Shown here: positions 51,288-60,732 of the stretch, piece by piece | How the letters are laid out: each line of letters starts with the position of its first letter | How positions within the stretch are numbered: position 1 is the first letter of the stretch | From: GCA-2724215 sp015660315 | GTDB taxonomy: Bacteria; Latescibacterota; UBA2968; UBA8231 | Direction: 5' to 3' | DNA length: 64,000 nt | NCBI GenBank assembly: GCA_029941315.1 | Contig: JAPYQE010000005.1 | Coordinates: 1-64,000 of the forward strand | The notes under the pieces: generated by a model | What the model saw: the letters and a program-made list of their open reading frames with translations, nothing else | The model's database searches: none | Told to the model about the DNA's origin: nothing | Made by a program: the position numbers and the translations under genes

Positions 51288-52661
51288 CTAATACACCCGC
51301 ACAACCGTCCCCCGCTCCTTATGCAACCGCTGCTTCACCGCCTCTTTTTTCACCGTATTTACCGGCCATTGCTCCGGCGCTTGGTGCGAAAGCCGCAACA
51401 ACAAACGCGCCAACTGCCCCGCGTATTCCTTCAACTCCCTCACATTGAGCTTGTCGGCGGTATCAGCCGGCTCGTGGTGGTAATCCGCATCGGCATGGCG
51501 GCCGCGAAAACGCCAGCGCCACAAATGCGCCGCGTCAATACCCTGCCGCAAAAAGGGGAAATGATCTGAGGTAGCGTCGAGCTGTGACATCACATGGCAC
51601 TTGAGCCCGTCGCCCATCGTATCTAGTTGTCCCTGCACAAAATCGCGCAGATGAGCAAACGACAGCACCACACCTTTCATATGCCCCGCCGAAAGCTCGT
51701 CGAGATTGATCGCCAACCGCGGTTTGTCGGCACAATGCCGCCGCACGTATTCACTCGCCCCCTGAAATTTCTGCTCCTCCGCGCTATAGGTCGCAAAACA
51801 AAGATCCATACCCGGATCGATGCCCAGTTCCGCCTTCAGCCCAGCCAAAACCCGCGCTGTCTCCATCACCGCGATCGTGCCCGAAGCGTTGTCATTGCCA
51901 CCGGGTGCGCCATAGACCGTATCGTGGTGTCCGCCCAATACCAACCGCTCCCCCGGCCAACGCACCCCCGAAATTTCGCCGACCACATTGTGCGCCGGTG
52001 CCTTATAAAACCGGCTTTCCACCACCAGCTTGAGCCTCCGCCCCTCTTTAGCCCACTGCTGTAACAATCTTCCGTGTTCGCGCGAGGTGGTCACCGCTGG
52101 AAAGGGCAGCTCCGCCGTCTCCGGTTCGCGCCAATCCCCGCCATTGTGATATTCAACGCGACGCCCGTCTTTCGGATCAATCGCCACCACCGCCACCACA
52201 CCTGCCTCGGCTAACGCCGCTAAACGGATATTTGCCGGCACCGGCGTGGTAAACGGTTCCATCGCCAAGTGCATCACCGCGATGCGGCCCTTCAACTGAT
52301 CCCGCACCTTGTCGAGATCGTGTTCTGTGCCAAAGCCCGCGTCGACGATCGGACCTTCCAACGCACAAGCCGGACAACGGTTATAGGGCAGCAAATCAAT
52401 CGCAACATCATCGACGCGCGCCTCTGCCTGCCCATGCGCCCAAGTATTCAATTCAAATTCCTCCAACCCCACCCCTGCCAACCCCATCCCCACAAACTGC
52501 TCCCGTATATATTCAACCGCCTTGTTCTCCCCCTCCGACGACGCCCACCTCGGCCCAATCGCCTCACATAAGACCGCCGCATGCTCCCCCACCTTAGAAC
52601 CCGTCCAAGCCTCACCAAAAATCCACCGGTCAATCGCCTTCCAGTCCAATTCCATTTTCAT
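51288..52661 (-). CDS. M28 family metallopeptidase
   Basis: 457 residues, a di-zinc aminopeptidase or glutamate-carboxypeptidase-like enzyme. Zinc ligands: GGHHDTVYGAPGGNDNASG (H and D), YSAEEQKFQGASEY (Glu pair, one catalytic), LAINLDELS (D) and YHHEPADTADKL (H). Residues about 100-200 have the PA-like insert (VMHLAMEPF...AGVVAVVAIDPKDGRR). No signal peptide, so it may act inside the cell or depend on another secretion path. The start (TTTTCATCTCC on the plus strand) carries GGAGATGAAA, giving a clear SD. Divergent from the discoidin-like gene, with two hairpins between. Confidence 0.9.
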   Translation of the reverse strand: MKMELDWKAIDRWIFGEAWTGSKVGEHAAVLCEAIGPRWASSEGENKAVEYIREQFVGMGLAGVGLEEFELNTWAHGQAEARVDDVAIDLLPYNRCPACALEGPIVDAGFGTEHDLDKVRDQLKGRIAVMHLAMEPFTTPVPANIRLAALAEAGVVAVVAIDPKDGRRVEYHNGGDWREPETAELPFPAVTTSREHGRLLQQWAKEGRRLKLVVESRFYKAPAHNVVGEISGVRWPGERLVLGGHHDTVYGAPGGNDNASGTIAVMETARVLAGLKAELGIDPGMDLCFATYSAEEQKFQGASEYVRRHCADKPRLAINLDELSAGHMKGVVLSFAHLRDFVQGQLDTMGDGLKCHVMSQLDATSDHFPFLRQGIDAAHLWRWRFRGRHADADYHHEPADTADKLNVRELKEYAGQLARLLLRLSHQAPEQWPVNTVKKEAVKQRLHKERGTVVRVY

Positions 52662-52972
52662 CTCCTCTCAGGCACACTTGTCTCTGATTTTCCACCTTTA
52701 CAGCAAATTGACATTCCTGCACAATCTACCTAGAGTTAGGCACGTCATACACCATTAAATTCCACAACTACCGAGGGCTGGCTAAGGCGTATTGCCAGAT
52801 GCGGCTTAGCCAGCCCCCAATTCTACAGCATAGTCGGATCGGGAACTACCCTCGTAGCCCGCAGCACGAATGCGGGCACTGGGATACCCGTGTTGCGACA
52901 TGAGCGACAGGAATACACCTTATCCAGCTCGTCCGCTACAGACATACGCTAATGGAATACAGAGACACGCTA
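52662..52972. other. divergent intergenic region with two strong hairpins
   Basis: 311 nt between divergent genes. GGGCTGGCTAAG (52775-52786) pairs perfectly with CTTAGCCAGCCC (52805-52816) over an 18-nt loop, and GCCCGCA (52857-52863) pairs with TGCGGGC (52871-52877). No gene is seen. The first stem is the longest perfect one in the window. The structures may be a leader element of the plus-strand gene or remains of a palindromic repeat. Confidence 0.55.
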
Positions 52973-55279
52973 ATGAAATTCAACGCTGCCTGCATTTATC
53001 TGTCTCACCTGCTTCTCGCCCTCCCTATTCTCGCCGAAGAGATCCGCTTCGACTCGGCCCGCGACTGGAACACCTGGAATCTGCCCCGTGGCATCATCGA
53101 AATCAGCCCCAGCGGTCGCCTCGCGCCCGCCTCCGTGCGCCGCAACATCAACGCTGTCCCCAACCTTGCGGCCTTCGGTGGCGGCATCCACGAAGCCGGC
53201 TCCAACCCACGCGACGCCGCCCTAACCATCGACGGCGACCCCACAACCGGCTGGAGCCCCGACCCACAAGATCCTTCCGACACCTGGTATCTCGACCTCG
53301 ACCTGGGGCGCGGCGTTTTTGCTACCCGCGTCATCCTGCACTTCACCGCTGACGCGCCGCCCTTTGCGCTCTTCGACCTGCTGCTCTCCACCGGCGAGCC
53401 GCAAATCGACCTGAGCAACACCTCTTTCAACGAAGTGCTGACCTTCCGCACCCAGCATCGCTTCAAGGAAAACGACAAGCACCGTGTGGTCTTTGAACTC
53501 GACCAATCCGAGCACACGCCGATCCGCTATCTGCGCGTCAAGAACCTCCTGCCCATCGAGGGCGCGCGCCTGGCTGAGATCGAAGTTCAGACCTTCGGCG
53601 ACAACCTGACCCTCAACCTGCTCGATCGCAGCGGCAGCATAAATATCGAGATCGGCGAGGACTCCGACGACGACGTGCCCCTCGGTAACGCCATTCAATT
53701 GGCCGACGGCGACTTCTTCACCCGCTTCCGCTACGGCCGCGCCGTGCGCAGCCCCGAGGATGTCTGGGGCGAGATCACCGTCGATCTCGGCGCGGTCTAC
53801 TGGATTGACTGGGTCCGCATCGTCAGCGGCATTGTGCCGCGTCCCACCAACACCCGCGGGGCCAGCGTGGGCAGTATCGGCGACCGCATCCTCTCCTTGC
53901 GCCGCTTTGAGTTCAACCTCTACGAGGTGTTGACCTCCGACGGCTCGCTCTCGCCTGACGGCAGCTTCATCTGGGATCGCAAATTCCTCGACCGCCGCTC
54001 GACCTTAAACAACCAGCAGGGTTTCGCCGATCACTCCTTCGAATCGACGCCGACCCGATTCCTGCGCGTCAACTGGCTGATTTGGGACGCCAACTGCGCC
54101 GGCGACTGTGGCGCCGCCGCCGGCATCATCGAAGAACTAATGGTCTACGGCCTCGGTTTCCCGCGCGACGCACAGTTCGCATCGGGCCTAATCGACTTCA
54201 GCGCCAACAAAAATATCACCGCTCTGCGCTGGGACGCCGACACGCCGACGGGCACGGCGCTCGAAATTCGCTCGCGTTCTGGCAACGCCCTCGACCTCGA
54301 TATCACCCACCACGACAAAAACAACAAGGTTGTCACCGCCGCCCGCTACGAAAAGCTCATTCCCTCTTTCCGCGGCAAAATCGACACTACATTCTCCGCC
54401 GGCACCGACTGGAGTGCTTGGAGCAAAATATACAGTACTTCCGGCGAGACCTTCCTCTCGCCATCACCCAGGCGCTATATGGAACTCGATGTCCGCTTGA
54501 CCTCAGACGATCCGAGCGCCAGCGCGGCGTTGGATTTTCTCGCCATTGACTTCTCCGATCCGCTGGCCGAAGATGTCTTCGGTGAGATTTTCCCCGCCGA
54601 GGTCGAACCCGGCGTCGAAAGCGAATTCAGCTATTTCCTGCAAGCCGGCTCGGCCCCGCAAGGTTTCGCGCGCATCGCTCTCGAAACCCCCACCCCGTTG
54701 CGCTTCGTCGAAGCCCTGATCGACGACAAACCCGTAGCGGTCGAACTCACCGCGACCGACAATCGTTTAGGCCTGCAGTTTCCTCGCCTTATCCGCAGCC
54801 GCGAATTGGTCGAACTGCGCTTTACCACCTCCGTCTTCCTACAGTCGACTCGCTTCACCGCCTTTTTGGAGTCAGGCGACATCCGCCAACGCGTCGACCC
54901 CGGCAACGCCAATGCCCTCATCGCCAGCGACTCCGACATCGTCCGCCTCCCCGTCCGCAGCAAGCTGTTGACCAACCTGCGACTCAGCAGCCAAGTCATC
55001 ACACCAAACGACGACGGCATCAACGACCAGTTGCATCTGAGCGTCAACCTCGTCAACGTGCTCGAGCCTCGCCCACTGCGCCTGCGCCTCTACGACCTAT
55101 CCGGTCGCATCGCCTTTGAACAACAGACATTCACCCGCGCGGGCGAGCACACCCTCTCGTGGGACGGCAGCGCTAAAAACGGGCACCGCGCGGTGCCCGG
55201 CATCTATATCGCCGAAGTATTCATCGACGGGGACGCGCAACAACAGGGCCTGCGCGCCACGATTGCGGTCACCTACTGA
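52973..55279 (+). CDS. secreted discoidin-like protein with FlgD-type C-terminal domain
   Basis: 768 residues from ATG 52973, starting with a signal peptide MKFNAACIYLSHLLLALPIL ending AEE. Residues about 30-200 and 225-400 resemble two F5/8 type C (discoidin) domains: DGDPTTGWSPDPQDPSDTWY, LDLGRGVFATRVILHF; and DLGAVYWIDWVRIVSG. A beta-rich region follows. The C-terminus, VITPNDDGINDQLHLSVNLV then LRLYDLSGRIAFEQQTF and GIYIAEVFIDG, is the FlgD/CHU_C-like Ig domain that directs export or surface attachment. Likely a surface carbohydrate-binding protein, fitting the sugar-transport genes downstream. Confidence 0.85.
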   Translation: MKFNAACIYLSHLLLALPILAEEIRFDSARDWNTWNLPRGIIEISPSGRLAPASVRRNINAVPNLAAFGGGIHEAGSNPRDAALTIDGDPTTGWSPDPQDPSDTWYLDLDLGRGVFATRVILHFTADAPPFALFDLLLSTGEPQIDLSNTSFNEVLTFRTQHRFKENDKHRVVFELDQSEHTPIRYLRVKNLLPIEGARLAEIEVQTFGDNLTLNLLDRSGSINIEIGEDSDDDVPLGNAIQLADGDFFTRFRYGRAVRSPEDVWGEITVDLGAVYWIDWVRIVSGIVPRPTNTRGASVGSIGDRILSLRRFEFNLYEVLTSDGSLSPDGSFIWDRKFLDRRSTLNNQQGFADHSFESTPTRFLRVNWLIWDANCAGDCGAAAGIIEELMVYGLGFPRDAQFASGLIDFSANKNITALRWDADTPTGTALEIRSRSGNALDLDITHHDKNNKVVTAARYEKLIPSFRGKIDTTFSAGTDWSAWSKIYSTSGETFLSPSPRRYMELDVRLTSDDPSASAALDFLAIDFSDPLAEDVFGEIFPAEVEPGVESEFSYFLQAGSAPQGFARIALETPTPLRFVEALIDDKPVAVELTATDNRLGLQFPRLIRSRELVELRFTTSVFLQSTRFTAFLESGDIRQRVDPGNANALIASDSDIVRLPVRSKLLTNLRLSSQVITPNDDGINDQLHLSVNLVNVLEPRPLRLRLYDLSGRIAFEQQTFTRAGEHTLSWDGSAKNGHRAVPGIYIAEVFIDGDAQQQGLRATIAVTY

Positions 55280-55319
55280 TCATGCTACTTTGCCCGTGTT
55301 TTATACCCGAGCACCTGAT

Positions 55320-55820
55320 ATGATCTTGCTAATAGGGATCGCCCTGCTGATAGCGACCCCCGCCATCCTCGTCTTCGCCTTTATTTCCGCCGCGCGCCTC
55401 GACGACAAACCACTATCCCTATCTATACTATCGTCCAAGCGATGCTGGGAAATCTACATCTACGGTTCGTACTACGTAACGGGAAAACCCATTTCCCCGC
55501 GATACGGCCTGAGCCTGGTCTTTTTCACCTTCATTCTCTTTCCAGCGTCGTATTCGATTGATGCCAGATTCGAAGGTGGTCTCGCCACTTTGCCCTATCT
55601 TATCGTAGCGCGTCTACTCAGCTTATTCGGCCCACTCTGCGGTTGGCCAGGCATAGTATATTTTTACGACTCTGCCCTTTTCGCAATGCAAAAGAAAACC
55701 TATGCCCGCGTGCCGTTTTTTTTATTGGCCGGCTTACTGACGCTGGGCATGTTCTGCTTCCATTTAGCCCCGCTCATAGGATTCTGGCCCCCCTTCAGAA
55801 TTGACTATCTTATGTTATAG
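55320..55820 (+). CDS. hypothetical membrane protein (166 aa)
   Basis: From ATG 55320 a product with four hydrophobic segments: MILLIGIALLIATPAILVFA, PRYGLSLVFFTFILFPASYS, LLSLFGPLCGWPGIVYFY and PFFLLAGLLTLGMFCFHLAP. There are no recognised motifs. Its frame is open further back, overlapping the discoidin gene, but the first Met after that gene is chosen. Transcription may continue from the discoidin gene, 40 nt upstream. Confidence 0.55.
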   Translation: MILLIGIALLIATPAILVFAFISAARLDDKPLSLSILSSKRCWEIYIYGSYYVTGKPISPRYGLSLVFFTFILFPASYSIDARFEGGLATLPYLIVARLLSLFGPLCGWPGIVYFYDSALFAMQKKTYARVPFFLLAGLLTLGMFCFHLAPLIGFWPPFRIDYLML

Positions 55821-55974
55821 TCTTTCGCCCCTCAGGCTATAATACAATAGGGGGTCAATGGAAAATGACAGCGAATAAGATGGTTCCCGGCGACTTGACC
55901 CGAACCAGCGTTCTGCTATTTCTACAAGCTTTGTTTATCCATAATGCCATTTATTTAGTACGCGACTTAGCAAT

Positions 55975-56192
55975 ATTGCCAAAGCAACAAAGAATTTCTG
56001 GTTCGATACGGCGACAGTGCCTATCATAGACTTGGTACGCAAGATTACCCGTCCTTGGTATTGGCAACTGTAAGGGGCAAGCAAACGGGCTACCGGATTA
56101 TCCAGGTGCACCTGGGAGATAGCCAGATAGCGAGCCAAGTAGGCAAAGGCACAGAAATGACAATCAGCCTCCCGCTGGGAGAACCATTATAG
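55975..56192 (+). pseudogene. C-terminal relic of a histidine kinase (HATPase domain)
   Basis: The last ~35 codons before TAG 56192 read GYRIIQVHLGDSQIASQVGK then GTEMTISLPLGEPL, the closing G3-to-end segment of a HATPase_c domain (xGGxIxVxSxVGKGTTFTIxLPL). The ATP-lid and H box are absent; only EFLVRYGDSAYHRLG precedes it. The 411-nt interval 55821-56231 otherwise contains no gene. Confidence 0.5.
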
Positions 56193-56231
56193 TGGCACAA
56201 TTACCGCTTGTTCTCCGACATCGCTAATTCA

Positions 56232-57719
56232 ATGTCCAACGCCCGCATTCCCCTCGCTTTCTTAGGCCTGCTATTACTCGTCGGCGTCTTCTTGCGCGCC
56301 GGTCTCACCCGCGCCCTAGTCGACGACCTATTCTCCAACGAGACCCCTCGCCCTATACAACTGCGCGTCTGGGACTGGTGGAGCCCGGCCGGCAACGAAG
56401 AATATGGGCAATATTTCGATGCCGTCGAAAAAAAATTCGAGGCGCAAAACCCCGATATCGACATCGTCTACCAGATCGTACCCTTCGGCAATTACGTGCA
56501 AAAACTCTCGACCGCATTGGTCGGCAGCACCCCGCCCGACGTGTTCCAGTCATCGGTCTACTGGGCCGAAGGTTTTCACCAGCGCGGCATGTTGCGGCCG
56601 CTCGACGACCTGCTCACACAAAACGCCTCCGCTCCTCCGCCCGAACGCGTCACCGAAGAGATGTTCCTGCCTTCGGCCTGGCGCCACAACCAAGCCGCCG
56701 ACGGCACCGTCTTCGGCGTACCGCAAATCATCGACGCGCAATGCCTGATCTGGAATCTCGACATCCTCGAAGAAGCTGCGGCCGATGACGAAGAAATACG
56801 CGCCCTCTTCGCACGCCACCCCGACGGCTCAGTCGACTACGACCGGCTGCGTTTCGACGCGGTAAAAGACTGGGACCACTTCCGCCGCCTAGCGCAAAAA
56901 CTCACGCGTCGCGCACCCGACGGCACACTCGAACAAGCCGGTTTCGTCATCAACGCCTACGGTGGCGGCGCCGGTATGTTCTCACCGTGGTTGGCGGCTA
57001 ACGGAGGCCACTACCAAGACGCGGCCGGCACCCGCGCGCTCTTCGGCGGAGCTGCCGGCATCGAGGCGATGCGCTTTATGGGCCAGCTCTACTGGCAAGA
57101 CAAAGTCTGCCCGCCTTTCAGACGGCAGATCTCCGACTCCGAACTCTTCCAGGAGCGCAAGGTCGCCTGCATGGTCGCCGGCACCTGGTCGGGCAAGGAC
57201 ATCATCCGCAACACCCTCGGCTGGGGCCACTTCGCCAAAACCGCCTTCCCGCCCGGTCCACAGGGCAGCGAACAAAAAACCGTAACCTGGGGCAATATGC
57301 TCGTCGTCACCCGCCGCTGTGAAAATGTCGACGCGGCCTGGCGCTATATAAAATTCGTCTGCAGCCTCGAAGGCAACCTACTGCGCTCCAAAATCCTCGG
57401 TTACAATGGCCCGCGCCTCGATTTCTACGATACCAAGCAATGGCAACAGGCCATGGCCGCACGCCCCTATCTGTCCAATGTCAAAGAAATCTGCCTCGCC
57501 GGCGACAAACTGCGCCACACCGAAATCATCGCCGTCAACCACCAGGTAAACCCGGTTATCGAAACGCTGCTCTTGCGCTTCCCCGCCATCGAAGCCGGAA
57601 CCGGCCCGCATGCCTCCGTCGCCGCCGCGCTGCAAGAAGCCGAGCGCAATGCCAATGGTGTCTTCCGCCGCTATAACCAACAGGTCGCCCGCTGGCTCGC
57701 ACAAAGGGGGCAAAACTGA
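56232..57719 (+). CDS. sugar ABC transporter substrate-binding protein
   Basis: 495 residues from ATG 56232, with an N-terminal hydrophobic segment (AFLGLLLLVGVFLRAG) that anchors it or serves as a signal. The extracellular solute-binding family 1 core: LRVWDWWSPAGNEEYGQYFD, FEAQNPDIDIVYQIVPFGNY, ALVGSTPPDVFQSSVYWAEG, VFGVPQIIDAQCLIWN, KVACMVAGTWSGKDI, VTWGNMLVVTRRCENVDAAW. The stop overlaps the next gene's ATG (TGATG). It captures a mono- or oligosaccharide for the permease pair. An ATPase gene (MsmK-like) is not visible in the window. Confidence 0.92.
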   Translation: MSNARIPLAFLGLLLLVGVFLRAGLTRALVDDLFSNETPRPIQLRVWDWWSPAGNEEYGQYFDAVEKKFEAQNPDIDIVYQIVPFGNYVQKLSTALVGSTPPDVFQSSVYWAEGFHQRGMLRPLDDLLTQNASAPPPERVTEEMFLPSAWRHNQAADGTVFGVPQIIDAQCLIWNLDILEEAAADDEEIRALFARHPDGSVDYDRLRFDAVKDWDHFRRLAQKLTRRAPDGTLEQAGFVINAYGGGAGMFSPWLAANGGHYQDAAGTRALFGGAAGIEAMRFMGQLYWQDKVCPPFRRQISDSELFQERKVACMVAGTWSGKDIIRNTLGWGHFAKTAFPPGPQGSEQKTVTWGNMLVVTRRCENVDAAWRYIKFVCSLEGNLLRSKILGYNGPRLDFYDTKQWQQAMAARPYLSNVKEICLAGDKLRHTEIIAVNHQVNPVIETLLLRFPAIEAGTGPHASVAAALQEAERNANGVFRRYNQQVARWLAQRGQN

Positions 57720-58549
57720 TGCACGGCCTCGTGCCCTATCTTTATATCGCTCCGGCCTTCGCGGTAACCATCGTCTTCAGCTTCGTCTCGATGGGCATAA
57801 GCTTCTGGGCCAGCCTGCACCACTACGACGCCTTCGCCGGCGCCGCCGAATACGCCGGCCTCGACAACTACCGCCGCGCGCTCTTTGCCGACGACAGCTA
57901 TTTCTGGCTGTCGCTAAAAAATACCGCGTTCTACTCGGCGATGAGCGTCATCGGCGTAATGTTGACGGCATTGCCCCTAGCGATCCTATGCCAGAAGGCC
58001 CGGCGCTACCAGGCGCTCTTTCGCACCCTCTACTTTTTGCCCTCAATCACACCCGGCGTGGTCCTGGCGCTGGTCTTCTACCATATCTTCGGCGTCTGGG
58101 GCCAGTTACTCGACAATGCCTGGACCTCATTACCCGCCTTAGCGCTATTGGGCGTGTGGTCGGGCGCCGGCTACAATATGGTCATCTTTCTCGCGGGCCT
58201 CACCGAGATCCCGCGAGACTTCTACGAAGCCGCAGAAATCGACGGCGCCGGACGTTGGCACCAGTTCCGCCATATCACCGTGCCCCTGCTGCGCAATACG
58301 CTGGTCTTCGTTATGGTGATGACCATCATCGGCTCCTTCCAGGTCTTCACCTCGGTTTATATCATGACGCAAGGCGGCCCCGAACGCAGCACCGAGGTCA
58401 TCGCCTATACCATCTTTATCAACGCCTTCGCCGTCGCTGGGCAGATGGGCTACGCTTCGGCGTTGGCCTGGCTGTTATTCGCGGTGGTCTTCGTCTTCGT
58501 CTTTATACAAATGCGCGTCTTCCGCTCGCGGAGGATCTACGATGAATAA
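57719..58549 (+). CDS. sugar ABC transporter permease (MalF type)
   Basis: 276 residues, six membrane segments, starting on the previous stop. The inner-membrane permease loop for ATPase contact is VIFLAGLTEIPRDFYEAAEI, then DGAGRWHQFRHITVPLLRNT (EAA motif). FGTxxxL-like FRTLYFLPSITPGVVLALVF precedes it. Partner of the next gene; overlaps it by 8 nt. Confidence 0.93.
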   Translation: MHGLVPYLYIAPAFAVTIVFSFVSMGISFWASLHHYDAFAGAAEYAGLDNYRRALFADDSYFWLSLKNTAFYSAMSVIGVMLTALPLAILCQKARRYQALFRTLYFLPSITPGVVLALVFYHIFGVWGQLLDNAWTSLPALALLGVWSGAGYNMVIFLAGLTEIPRDFYEAAEIDGAGRWHQFRHITVPLLRNTLVFVMVMTIIGSFQVFTSVYIMTQGGPERSTEVIAYTIFINAFAVAGQMGYASALAWLLFAVVFVFVFIQMRVFRSRRIYDE

Positions 58550-59429
58550 AGGTTCCAAACTGGCGCTAGCCCTCATGATCTTCGGCGCGGCGGTGATGGT
58601 CTACCCCTACGCCTTTATGCTCGGCTCCTCATTCAAGACCCGCAAGGAATTCGCCGAAGACCGCCAAAGCCTGATCCCTGCCCGCTTCCAACCCAGCGAG
58701 CTACTCGCTTCCCTGCGCGGCGAAGAAAGCGCGCGCGATTGGCCCGGCGCCGACTGGCCCTTGTATCAGAATTATGTCGATGCCATCCGCTACGGTTCAG
58801 TAGACCGCTACCTAGCCAATAGCTTTATCTACGCCGTGTTGATCACCTCGGCCCAGCTCTTCTTCAACGTCCTCGCCGCCTATGCCTTCGCCCGCATGCG
58901 CTTCGCCGGCCGCGACCTGCTCTTCACGCTCTTGCTTACGACGATGATGGTGCCGCCAGCGGTCTTATTGGTACCCAACTTCCTCGTCGTGCGCGACCTC
59001 GGTCTGGTCGACACACTCTGGGGTATCCTGCTGCCTAGCTTTGCCGGTGCCTTCGGCGTCTTTCTCTTGCGCCAGGCCTTTCTCAATATCCCCGCCGAGC
59101 TCGAACAAGCCGCGCGCATCGACGGTTGCGGCTCTTGGGGCATCCTCTGCAACGTGATCCTGCCGCTGTCGAAACCGGCGCTGATCACCTTAGGCCTCTT
59201 CACTTTTATGGGCGCGTGGAATATGTTCGAGTGGCCGCTTGTAGTGCTCAGCAACCAGGACTACTACCCACTGACGGTGGGCCTAAGCTTCTTCCGCGCC
59301 GAGACTAGTTCCGACTGGCCGCGAATTTTCGCTGCCAGCGCGATGGGCGCCGCGCCGTTGATCGCGCTCTTTCTAGTCGCGCAACGCTATTTGGTCGGCG
59401 GCATCAGTTTGAGCGGGATGAAGGCCTGA
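58542..59429 (+). CDS. sugar ABC transporter permease (MalG type)
   Basis: 295 residues with six membrane segments. EAA loop: FLNIPAELEQAARIDGCGSW then GILCNVILPLSKPALITLGL. N-terminal ALMIFGAAVMVYPYAFMLGS then SFKTRKEF is the MalG-type start. It closes the operon. There is no ATP-binding gene downstream before the unrelated MBL-fold gene, so energy must come from a shared ATPase coded elsewhere. Confidence 0.93.
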   Translation: MNKGSKLALALMIFGAAVMVYPYAFMLGSSFKTRKEFAEDRQSLIPARFQPSELLASLRGEESARDWPGADWPLYQNYVDAIRYGSVDRYLANSFIYAVLITSAQLFFNVLAAYAFARMRFAGRDLLFTLLLTTMMVPPAVLLVPNFLVVRDLGLVDTLWGILLPSFAGAFGVFLLRQAFLNIPAELEQAARIDGCGSWGILCNVILPLSKPALITLGLFTFMGAWNMFEWPLVVLSNQDYYPLTVGLSFFRAETSSDWPRIFAASAMGAAPLIALFLVAQRYLVGGISLSGMKA

Positions 59430-59486
59430 GCAAGGTGCCAAAAATTTCAAAAGCCCCAATACTAACTATTCGCTAATTTCCGATGG

Positions 59487-60623
59487 ATGAAAAGTATGAC
59501 AACGCGATTCCATCGCCTCAAGCAGGCCGCAGTCATCATTGTAATTGCTGTCGGAATATCCACTTGCGCAATCGCCCTGTATGTCAATTTCGCCCCGCAA
59601 TTCGGTGCACAACCGCAAGGCGAGCATCTGGTCAACATCAGCGCATCCATACATTTTCAAAACGGGGCATTCGTCAATCCGGTAGAAACCGTAATGGATT
59701 ACAGTTTCTCCAATACAGCTAAAATTATGCAGGACTTTTTAACCGTCGAAAATATCAGCCCGACTAGCCCCTTGCCGGTAAAATTTGCGCAGGGCGCGCA
59801 AACAGCGGCCGATACTTTGACGACCGTCACCTGGTACGGCCATTCGGCTTTTCTGCTGGAAATGGAAGGCAAACGCATCCTACTCGACCCGATGTTCGGC
59901 CCGGCGGCCTCTCCGTTTTCTTTTTTCGGCCAACGCTACGCCTATGCACAACCGATCGATCTCAATCAATTTACCGAGATCGACGCCGTAATCATCTCCC
60001 ACGACCACTACGACCACCTGGACTATCCATCGATCGTCAAACTAAAACCGCATGTCGGTCACTTCTTCGTGCCTCTGGGTGTGGGTGCTCATCTTATGCG
60101 ATGGGGCATAGCTGAAGATAAAATTACCGAACTCGACTGGTGGGAAAGCGCGGCGTTCAAGGACCTCACCTTCACCGCCGCGCCCGCCCGCCATTTCTCG
60201 GGCAGGTCGATCAGCGACCGAAACAAAACGCAATGGGCCTCATGGGTACTGCAGGGACAATACAACAACCTCTATTTCAGCGGCGATGGCGGCTACGCGG
60301 ATCACTTTAGGGAAATCGGCGACAAATACGGCCCTTTCGACCTGACCCTAGTCGAGTGCGGACAGTATAACCAACGCTGGGAAGCCATCCACATGATGCC
60401 GGAGCAGAGCCTACAGGCCAATATAGATTTGCGCGGCAAGGTCGTAATGCCCATCCATTGGGGTGCGTTCGACTTGGCATTGCACGAGTGGAGGGACCCG
60501 GTGATTCGTCTACTGGCCGCCGCTGAGAAACAGGATATAAAAGTGGCGACCCCATATATCGGCGAGCGCTTTACCATCGGGCAGGACGTACCGCACAAGA
60601 AATGGTGGCAGACGCTGGACTAG
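59487..60623 (+). CDS. metallo-beta-lactamase-fold hydrolase (NAPE-PLD/UlaG-like), membrane-anchored
   Basis: 378 residues. An N-terminal membrane helix (AVIIVIAVGISTCAIALYVN) is followed by the MBL core: VTWYGHSAFLLEMEGKRILL, LDPMFGPAASPF, zinc motif IISHDHYDHLDYPS, PARHFSGRS, FSGDGGYADHF, and late MPIHWGAFDLALHEWRDP. The order matches NAPE-hydrolysing phospholipase D-like and UlaG-like enzymes, which cut phosphodiester or lactone bonds. It lies 58 nt beyond the permease; a separate transcript is likely. The active site would face the periplasm. Confidence 0.88.
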   Translation: MKSMTTRFHRLKQAAVIIVIAVGISTCAIALYVNFAPQFGAQPQGEHLVNISASIHFQNGAFVNPVETVMDYSFSNTAKIMQDFLTVENISPTSPLPVKFAQGAQTAADTLTTVTWYGHSAFLLEMEGKRILLDPMFGPAASPFSFFGQRYAYAQPIDLNQFTEIDAVIISHDHYDHLDYPSIVKLKPHVGHFFVPLGVGAHLMRWGIAEDKITELDWWESAAFKDLTFTAAPARHFSGRSISDRNKTQWASWVLQGQYNNLYFSGDGGYADHFREIGDKYGPFDLTLVECGQYNQRWEAIHMMPEQSLQANIDLRGKVVMPIHWGAFDLALHEWRDPVIRLLAAAEKQDIKVATPYIGERFTIGQDVPHKKWWQTLD

Positions 60624-60732
60624 TCTGTCGCCTTTATGCCGCTGGAATCCAGATCGAGAGCGAACCTGGCTGGGGCGCACCCAAGTAAGCATCCACCTCC
60701 CGGCCCGTTCAACTACGCAATAAAATTGAGCC

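Noticed and set aside
57610..58545. 311-codon ORF overlapping the MalF-type permease
   Set aside because: Arg/Leu/Pro-rich shadow; the permease frame has full family motifs.
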